Below, piece by piece: positions 53,607 through 61,300 of a stretch of DNA of 64,000 nucleotides. The position numbers and the translations under genes are program-made. Each line of letters begins with the position of its first letter. Positions within the stretch are counted from its first letter, which is position 1. Below the pieces are notes generated by a model. It saw only the letters and a program-made list of their open reading frames with translations, made no database searches and had not been told where the DNA came from. Source of the stretch: Paludisphaera borealis (lineage in GTDB: Bacteria; Planctomycetota; Planctomycetia; Isosphaerales; Isosphaeraceae). The stretch lies in the NCBI RefSeq assembly GCF_001956985.1, contig NZ_CP019083.1:1-64000 (forward strand), in the 5' to 3' direction.

Positions 53607-54077
53607 TCATACGATGGAGCTCTCGACCGCGTAGCCGTCGACGATCTCGCGCATCCGGACGAGCTTGCCGTCGCGGAAGGTGAAGATCTGCACCCAGTGG
53701 ATCGAATACGGGGTCCCCGTCGCCCGGATGCGGCCCTGCTCGTGGGCGACGACGACCACGAGGTCGCCCTGGGCGACGACCGAATGGACTTCCGGCGTCT
53801 GGGCGTCGAGCATTCCGAAGTTGCGCTGGATGGCGTCCTTCACGTCGAGCCGGCCCCGCCACCGGCCGAGGAACGGCACGGCGGGGGGGCCGGTGATTTC
53901 CAGCTCGACGTCCTCATGGAACAGCTCGACCGCCGCGTCGAGGTCGCCGCGCGAAAGCGCCTGGTACTGATCGCGGAGGATGCCCACGTTGCGCGCCTCG
54001 GCGAACTTGCCGTCCACCCCGGCGTCGCCATCGCGGAAGGCTGTATCGATCCCGTCGATGAATTTTTGAAAGACCAT
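53607..54077 (-). CDS. NTF2-like / SnoaL-like ketosteroid isomerase-fold protein
   Basis: 156 residues. After a 30-residue lead (VFQKFIDGIDTAFRDGDAGV) comes YQALSRGDLDAAVELFHEDV, the N-terminal helices of the fold, GPPAVPFLGRWRGRLDVKDA and VHWVQIFTFRDGKLVRMREI-like sheet (HWVQIFTFRDGKLVRMREIV). These small cone-shaped proteins isomerise, hydrolyse or only bind hydrophobic ligands; catalytic residues are not fixed across the family, so no reaction is given. It lies 41 bp before the end of the hydrolase operon on the same strand and may be its last gene. Confidence 0.75.
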   Translation of the reverse strand: MVFQKFIDGIDTAFRDGDAGVDGKFAEARNVGILRDQYQALSRGDLDAAVELFHEDVELEITGPPAVPFLGRWRGRLDVKDAIQRNFGMLDAQTPEVHSVVAQGDLVVVVAHEQGRIRATGTPYSIHWVQIFTFRDGKLVRMREIVDGYAVESSIV

Positions 54078-54118
54078 GACGAGGGCTCCCGGGGTCCGCG
54101 TGATCAGGGTTTAAGGTT

Positions 54119-56185
54119 TCAACGGGCGTCGACGTGCGATTCATCAGTCCGAGGCTTCCACTCCTCGTCGAAGAACCCCGCCTGGACGATCCGGCCGGGC
54201 GCGCGCGAGGTCGGCGGCGAATCGACGTCGACGATCGCGAAGTCCGGCAGCTTGGGGACCTGCCGAGCGTTGTTGAGGTAGTCGTACTCGCGGAACGTGA
54301 AGCCGCTGTTGAGGACGACGTAACGCTTAGGATTCAGGGGGTTCGGATAGATCAGGACGGGGACGTGACGGCCGGCGTCGTGGGTCTCGGCGCCGAGCTT
54401 CACGCCGTCCTTAGTCCACTGGACCGGCAGCTTGTCGGCGATCTTGGCGAGGTAGGCGTTGCTGCTCGGGTCGCCCCAGAGGATGAGGTTGTGATCGGCG
54501 ACGTCGGCGTCGGTCACGTCCTTGTCGTCCTTGACGCGGGCGTCGCCACGGAACTGACGCCGCCAGTGGTCGACGGCGTGGCCCATCTCGGTGGCGGCCC
54601 AGTCGCCGATCTTCGCGTTGAGCGCCGGACCGGTCGGCCGGACCATCAAGAAGCTGTCCATGAACGCGTCGTCGATCGGCCCTTGCAGGCCGTGGCGCTT
54701 CACGAGCCGGCCGTCGTCGGCCGCAGCGCGCCATGTGCCGTCGACTTTCTGGAATCGGGCCGTCCACGAGCGGTCGGAGAGCGGCCTGGGCGCCTCGATT
54801 TGCTGGCCGTCGATTTCGACCTTGGGATGCTTGCGGACGTCGAGCGGGCAGAGGCCGGCGGGGATCTCGAGCGTCAGGCCGGTGACGTTCGACGTCTCGA
54901 TCTTGGGCCCAGCGCCCTGGTTGCCGAGCAAGTCGGCCTCGACGCGGGCGCGTTCCCAGTGCTTGGCGAGGCCGTCGACCTGGACCCAGAACGAGCGGTT
55001 GTAACGGAGAGTGAAGGTGGTGAAGACCACGCGGGCGGGAACGGGGTCGCGGCCGGCGTCGACGATCGAGTCGATGCGGCGGTTGATCTCGATTTTGGCG
55101 TCACGCGTGTAGTGATGGCCCGCGCCGGCTCCGATCACATGGACCATGTCGATCCCCTCGTCGGCGAGCGCCTTGGCCATCAGGTCGGCGGCCTGCTTTT
55201 GACTGTCCTTCTCGCCGCTGTAGGCGACGGTCGGGCAGTTGAACAGGTTGGCGGCGTAGCCGGTGCAGTCGTACATCCGCCAGAGCGACTTCTCATACCA
55301 CGACGGCTGAAGCGTCTCGTTCTGGAAGACCTTCAGGAAGTCGGGCGTTTCCGAGAACCCCGCGCCGGGGGCCGCGGCGGCCCAGACGCTCGGGTAGTGG
55401 ACGGCGAACTGCCAGCACGCTGCGCCTCCCATCGAAAACCCGCGCATCACCAGGCGGTTTTCATCGATCGAAAAGCGTTTCCGCACATCGTCGAGCGCCT
55501 CGAAGAGATCGATCTCGCCGGCGAACTTGTTGGCGTTGCAATAGCGGCCGTAGGGATGGAGCACGAAGGCTCCGTCGGGCGTGAACTCGCCCGGCGCCGT
55601 CTCTCGGTCCATCAAGAAGTTGACCTCGCTGAGCGTCTCGCCCCGGCCGTGACACCAGACGTCGAGCCGGTGGCGGTTTGCCCCCGACGAATGCGACCAC
55701 GGTATGACCAACCCGTAGGGCTGCACCGAGCCGTCAATCTTCGATATGTAGCCGAGAGCCACCGGGCCGTGACCTGCTTGCCACATGCCTGGAGTTGGAC
55801 CAGTGTGCAACCCCTGACTTGGGAGAAGGGCGTCCGCTCGGTCCATGCCCCGCTTGAGGAGGGCTTTCGCCTTGGCGACGTCCTTGGCGTCGAAGAACTC
55901 GCCGTGGGCCAGGGCCGAGGCGACGGCCGAGTGAAAAATCTGGACGTCGGGCAGTAGCGCAAGAATCCGAGGCTCGTTCTTTTGGGCGGACCGCACCTCG
56001 TCGATGGCGTGTCCCAGTTTGTCGAGTTCAGCCTGGAGGGCGTTACGGTCGGCGTCGGCGAGCGCGATCCCCTTGGGAGGGATCGGCCGGACCTTGTCGG
56101 CCGCGTTGTCGGCGACGCCGTCGGCCCGGACGAGGGAAACCACGGCAAGCAGGATCATGGGGGAAATCAGGCGGAGTGACGTCAA
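54119..56185 (-). CDS. Exported alpha/beta hydrolase (prolyl-oligopeptidase/esterase-like)
   Basis: 688 residues. A signal peptide (LISPMILLAVVSLVRADG) precedes a helical region. The hydrolase core has the nucleophile elbow RLVMRGFSMGGAACWQF (GxSxG) and YGRYCNANKFAGEIDLFEAL before it; the likely His is in VIGAGAGHHYTRD. A C-terminal beta-rich part with Trp-containing segments (about 430-650) may bind substrate, ending near YVVLNSGFTFREYDYLNN. Prolyl peptidase or ester hydrolase cannot be told apart. The start is a TTG at 56185 with AAGGA upstream. It follows the glycoamylase-like gene by 23 bp in a three-gene operon, so a glycan-ester substrate is plausible. Confidence 0.72.
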   Translation of the reverse strand: MTSLRLISPMILLAVVSLVRADGVADNAADKVRPIPPKGIALADADRNALQAELDKLGHAIDEVRSAQKNEPRILALLPDVQIFHSAVASALAHGEFFDAKDVAKAKALLKRGMDRADALLPSQGLHTGPTPGMWQAGHGPVALGYISKIDGSVQPYGLVIPWSHSSGANRHRLDVWCHGRGETLSEVNFLMDRETAPGEFTPDGAFVLHPYGRYCNANKFAGEIDLFEALDDVRKRFSIDENRLVMRGFSMGGAACWQFAVHYPSVWAAAAPGAGFSETPDFLKVFQNETLQPSWYEKSLWRMYDCTGYAANLFNCPTVAYSGEKDSQKQAADLMAKALADEGIDMVHVIGAGAGHHYTRDAKIEINRRIDSIVDAGRDPVPARVVFTTFTLRYNRSFWVQVDGLAKHWERARVEADLLGNQGAGPKIETSNVTGLTLEIPAGLCPLDVRKHPKVEIDGQQIEAPRPLSDRSWTARFQKVDGTWRAAADDGRLVKRHGLQGPIDDAFMDSFLMVRPTGPALNAKIGDWAATEMGHAVDHWRRQFRGDARVKDDKDVTDADVADHNLILWGDPSSNAYLAKIADKLPVQWTKDGVKLGAETHDAGRHVPVLIYPNPLNPKRYVVLNSGFTFREYDYLNNARQVPKLPDFAIVDVDSPPTSRAPGRIVQAGFFDEEWKPRTDESHVDAR

Positions 56186-56208
56186 GGGGTGGGTCCTTCT
56201 TGATCGAA

Positions 56209-58323
56209 CTAGGAACGAGGCGTGATCTTCAGGCCGGTGATGGTGAGGTCGAGCGGTTTGCCTTTCGACTCCGGACCGAACGTGACGACGACCTCCTTGA
56301 TCTGCGACAGCCCGGGCGTCGCCGGCAGGACGATCTGGACTTCGCCGTCGCCTTCGCTCGCGGCAAGGGTCGTGTAAATCTCGGTGGGGATCAGGCCCGC
56401 GCGGGGCGGCTCGCTCGGCATGGGCTTGAGCGCGACGACCACGGGGATCGACTTCGCCCCGCCGCGGTAGCGAAGGGCGAGAGTTCCTCCCGACAGGTTC
56501 ACCCCCTTAGGCTCGGTCGCGACGAATGCGATTCCCAGGTTCGCCATGCTCGGGCTGGCGACGTGGAAGCCCGACTCGTCGCGCCGGGTCTGGACCGGGT
56601 TCGGCTTGTCGTCCCAGGCGAAGACCGTCGCGCGGTCGGAGAACATGTCGACCTCGAAACCAGGCTGGAAGACGGCTTCGAGCTGCGCGCCAATAGCTTT
56701 GGAATCTAGATACGTCTTCATGTGATCCGACGCGGTCCCGAGCAGGCCGAGGATCAGCGAAAACGTATGGGCCGACGTCTGGAACAAGATGACTTCTTGC
56801 CGGGTCGTGTTGAAGCCTTCCCAGGGACCGTGGTCGGTGAGCAGGCGGGAGATCGCCGGCCAGTTCGCCGCGAGAAAGTCTTCAACCTTGGTGGGCGCGA
56901 CTGAGTAGGCCGCGCCTAGGGTGTAGAGCGAGGGGGCGTCGGTGATCCGGGGGTTGGGCGAGACGGTGACGTCGGGGACGCCGATGCTCCCCGTGTACTG
57001 ATCGCCCTGGCCGCTGTATGACTCGGATAGAAAGCCGGGCAACTTGTAGCGTGTCGAGTAGTCGATCTCGACGTCGACGAAGTCTTCCAGCAGCTTCCGC
57101 CAGCTCGGGCGGCTCATCTCGGTCAGCGCGAGTTCGAAGCCCAGGGCCTGGAAGGCCGAACCTTCCCACGGGGCCAGGACGTGCAGCACGCGGCCGTCGC
57201 TCGTCTTGTACGGCTTGATCTTGAACCCCAGGTTCTTGACGGCGTCGATCGGCAGGCCGAATCGGAGGGCGACGAATGTGGCCGGGCCGCGAAACTCGTT
57301 GACGAGGTAGTCGACGTGCCCCGTCACCCACTTGCCTTGAAGGTCGGTCCAGCCGAAGAGGCGGCCCTTGGTGGCGTCGCGGCCGAAGTAGAACTGGCCG
57401 GCGGCTGGGTCGTACAGCTTGGCGTAGCCGTCGCGCTGGGCGTCGAGGAAGCACTCCAGCTTCCGCCGCAGCTCGACCGCTTCGGGGTTGTCCTTGACCG
57501 CCGGCCGAAGCAACGCGCCGATCGACCGGGCGACGGACGACGAGAGGTTGGCGTTGTCGACGAAGACCACCATCACGACCCGCTGGTCGAGGAGGTCCAT
57601 GATCTTCTGCTTCGAGTCGTTGTCTCGGTACGGAGTCAGCTCGCCGTCGAAGTGGTCCCAGCCGAACTTGGTCGACCGTTGCACGGCGGCCTCGCCGTCG
57701 TCGCCGTGCCGGGGGACGATCCAGCCTTTCGCCGCGAGTGCCTTCCAGAGCGCATCGCCCTTCTCGGCTCCGAACGTGGCGACGACCTTCGCCTTCTCGA
57801 CGTCGGACGTCAGCGGGCCGAGCCGTTTGCCGGTGGCGAGGTCGAGGAAGTTGCCGAGCAGACCGTCGCTGCTCAGCCGCGGGTCGACCTGATCCTGGAG
57901 CAGGCTTTTCGTCTGATGAGACAACCTTGTGAGGGCCTCCTCACGCGAGAGGTACGGGTTGTCGCACACGCCGGCCGCGATGTTCGCGAGGATCTCCATC
58001 CCCTGCCCGATCGCCGTCAACTGCGTGAACGAGCGGAGGTAGATCCCCCGGGCCGGCTCCTGGTTCCAGCCTTCGAACGGATAACCCGACTCCGAGTCCA
58101 TGATCCGGTTCTCGGGACCGAGGTAGTTCATCGCGTTGGCCAGGAGGGCCGAGGCGTGCTTGTGATCGGCGGGGATCGTCGGGAACCGGAACCCGGCCTC
58201 CTCGACCGGCGACGGTTCCCCTCCGGCTGCGGTGAATGTCGAGAGCACGGCGAGCGAAATCCCTCCCAGAACGAGCCGCGCGCGGCGGCCGGCGGCTCTC
58301 ATCCAGCTCGGATCGTTTCTCAT
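56209..58323 (-). CDS. Exported glycoamylase-like (alpha/alpha toroid) protein, candidate glucan hydrolase
   Basis: 704 residues with a signal peptide (RLVLGGISLAVLSTFTAAGG). A large helical domain (about 40-560) has AMNYLGPENRIMDSESGYPF, FGWDHFDGELTPYRDNDS, LAPWEGSAFQALGFELALTE, DAPSLYTLGAAYSVAP and LTDHGPWEGFN, which recall the GH144/PF10091 glycoamylase pattern of WxGxxFE, AP-rich helix and GPYGFxDAFN. A C-terminal beta-sandwich (about 575-700) looks like a carbohydrate-binding module. The ATGA start overlaps the stop of the GH94 gene, so they are translationally coupled. Endo-beta-1,2-glucanase activity is a guess from this pairing; the similarity is partial. Confidence 0.55.
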   Translation of the reverse strand: MRNDPSWMRAAGRRARLVLGGISLAVLSTFTAAGGEPSPVEEAGFRFPTIPADHKHASALLANAMNYLGPENRIMDSESGYPFEGWNQEPARGIYLRSFTQLTAIGQGMEILANIAAGVCDNPYLSREEALTRLSHQTKSLLQDQVDPRLSSDGLLGNFLDLATGKRLGPLTSDVEKAKVVATFGAEKGDALWKALAAKGWIVPRHGDDGEAAVQRSTKFGWDHFDGELTPYRDNDSKQKIMDLLDQRVVMVVFVDNANLSSSVARSIGALLRPAVKDNPEAVELRRKLECFLDAQRDGYAKLYDPAAGQFYFGRDATKGRLFGWTDLQGKWVTGHVDYLVNEFRGPATFVALRFGLPIDAVKNLGFKIKPYKTSDGRVLHVLAPWEGSAFQALGFELALTEMSRPSWRKLLEDFVDVEIDYSTRYKLPGFLSESYSGQGDQYTGSIGVPDVTVSPNPRITDAPSLYTLGAAYSVAPTKVEDFLAANWPAISRLLTDHGPWEGFNTTRQEVILFQTSAHTFSLILGLLGTASDHMKTYLDSKAIGAQLEAVFQPGFEVDMFSDRATVFAWDDKPNPVQTRRDESGFHVASPSMANLGIAFVATEPKGVNLSGGTLALRYRGGAKSIPVVVALKPMPSEPPRAGLIPTEIYTTLAASEGDGEVQIVLPATPGLSQIKEVVVTFGPESKGKPLDLTITGLKITPRS

Positions 58324-61300
58324 GATCGCGTCCTCGCCTCAGAGGGGGTCGTGTCGCGGGCCTCTCCGGCCGCGGGGTCGCCGAGAAACGGACTTCGGGC
58401 CAAGTCGCGCACCACCTGGACCGCGCCCAGGTCGGCCGGGGCATCGGGCTCGGACGGGTCGACGATCGCGCCGGACGACAGCCGCAGGCCGAGCACTCCT
58501 TCGAGGGCTTGACGAAGCATCCAGCCCGCTGCGCCGGTGTACCCGTTCCAGATCATACGCCCCGGGTCGAACGTCGTCACCATGGCGGCCGCCTGCTGGT
58601 TGGGTTGACCGCCGAAGACTTCGATCTCGCCCGTCGTCGCATGCGAGAGGGACGCGATCTTGCGCCACAGGCGGTATGCGGTCTCGACGTACGCGCTCGC
58701 CTGCTCGGCGTCGCCCTGACGCCGGCGCTGCTCGGCCAGAATCCGGGCGGCGCCGACCAGCCATTGCACGCCGTGGCAGTACATGCCGTTCTCGCGCACT
58801 CCTTCAGGATACCAACTGCTGCGGCCGAGGTACGGCTTGGTGTCCTCGCGAAGCGGCGGCCAGCCGAGCAAGATCGTGTTCTCCCGCTCCAAAATCTTGA
58901 GCGCCGTCTCGAAGACGATCCGGCCGCGATCGGGATTCACGCCCGACATCACGGCCCAGGCGGCAGTCAACGCATCGATCTCCCAGACGCCGCTCCCCTT
59001 GACGCCGATCTCGGTTCCGTCGTCGTGGATCGCGCAGAGGTAGCGGTCGCCGCGCCACGTCCGCTCGATCGCCTCGTTGAGCGCCCGCCGCCGCCCTTCG
59101 TAATAGTCGCGCCGGGCGGCTCTCTCCTTTTTCTCGACCACGGCCGTGATGCGGCCGAGGATGTAGGAGAGGAAGAAGCCGAGCCAGACGCTTTCGCCTC
59201 GCCCTTCGCTGCCGATCTCGTCGAGGCCGTCGTTCCAGTCGCCGGTGCCGATCAGCGGGAGCTGATGCGCGCCCATGCGACGGTCGAGAACCAGGTCGAT
59301 CGCCCTGAGGCAATGTCGATAGACCGTATCGTCGCGGGTCGACCGGATCGGGTCGAAGCCCATGCCCTGCTTGCCGGCGGGCAACGGCTCGAACGGCTGC
59401 TCCGACTCCAGGTAGTACGTCCGCTCGTCCAGGATCGATTCATCGCCCGTCGTCCCGAGATACTCGACGACGGCCCAGCACAGCCACAACAGGTTATCGG
59501 ATGCGTGGCTCCGGCCGACGAATCCCGTGCGGCCGTCCTGGAGCCGGTGGAACCAGTGGACGACGTCCCCTTCGAGGAACTGCTGCGACGCGTGCAGCAA
59601 AATCTGCCGGCGCGCGATCGCGGGGTCGACCCAGATCAGGTTGACTGAATCCTGAAGCTGATCGCGGAAGCCGTACGCGCCGCTCGCCTGATAGAAGCCC
59701 CGACGCGCCCAGATCCGCACCGCGAGCGCCTGGTATTTCAGCCAGTCGAGGTAGCCGTCGAACTCGGGGGCGGCGGTCTCGACCTGGACCGTCGACGACA
59801 GGCCGAGCCACCAGCGCCGGGTTTCGGCGAGCGCGTCTTCGGCGTCCTTCACGTCTTGATACTTGCGCACGACGGCTTCCGCCGCGCGGCGGTCGTCGGC
59901 CTGTCCCAGAATCACCACGACGGTCCGATCGGACTGCGCGGGGATTTCGAGGCTGGTTACGAAAGCGGCGACCGGTCGATCGTCGAGGGGCTCCCGCGCG
60001 TCGGCCTCGGCGTGCTCGACGAAGTGGGGACGGCCGATGTTCCTCCCCGCGCCGATGAACCGACCGCGAACCGTCTCGATCCGCTCGGCGTTCTCGGACA
60101 TCGCGACGAACGCCGGCCCCGTCCGGAACGTGTTGCGCGGGTTCTCGAAGAACACGGCGTTCAGCCGCTCGTCGACGTCGATGCTCAAGCGGCCCGCGTA
60201 TTCCGGCTGGCCGGCGAGGACCATCTGGAAATACGGCGCGACGCGAAGCCTCCGAGGCGTCCGACCGTGGTTCTTGATCGTCAGCAGGTAAACGCCCGTG
60301 GGATTGTCGACCGGCGCGAAGACCGTCAGCTCGGTTTCAAGGTTCCCCCGATTCATCCGAAACACGGCCGTTCCGTCGACGCCGAACTCGGCCTCGTGGC
60401 GCGCTTCGGGATCGTTGACGGGGTGATACGTGGGCGAGAACCACGCGCCCGTCTCCGCATCGAACAGGTAGATCGCCTCCGAAGGAACCTCGCGGGTGAC
60501 GATGTCCGACCAGTCGGGCGTCAAGCGGTTCTGCTGAGCGTTAACGCTCGCCGACGTGTGCAAGCCGCGATTCGTGACCACGACCACGTGCCCCAGTCGG
60601 TTCGACATCGTGTGGTCGAAGGGACGAGGGGTCAAGGGCGTGCGCACCAGCAGCTTCGTCCCATCGTCCGAGAACTCGGCGTACGGTTGAGGCGTCCCCG
60701 GCGGGATCTCGCCGTGGCCGATGCGGTGGGTTTCCTTGCGGGTTCGATGTTCCGAGACCGCCCGCGCGCCGGGGGTCTCGAGATGTCGCGCGATCAGGTC
60801 GACGGCCTCCTTCTTGTCGTCCGCGAGCCCGATCAAGAACCGCGCCTTGGACGACCCGCGAGCGGGGAGCGTCAAGCCCGTGAGCAGGCTGCCGATCGGG
60901 TCGAGCGTCGGGTGGGCCGCCGTGTCGCGAGGCTCGGTGAACGCGAGCGTTTGGAGTACGCGGGGCGAGCTCAGGCTCCGGGCCCGGCCGATGAAGTCGA
61001 TCCGCGACGACAGGAAGCCTTCCGGCTGCAGATCGGCGGCCAGCAGGCCCATCGCCTTCGCGTGCTTGTCCCAGGCGAGCACCGCGCGGAGGCCGCCGAC
61101 GTACTCGATTTCGGCGAACAGCCGGTTGTACTGCGTGTGGCCGCGATCGGCCTCGGGACGATTGAGAACCCATTCGAGGTAGGGGACGACCTTGACGCTT
61201 CTCGGCCTGTCAGAAAGGTTCTCCAGCGTGATCGTCCACAACTCCACCGGATCATTCGCGGCGGGCAAGGCGACCTCGACCACGGCCCGGACGTCGCCCC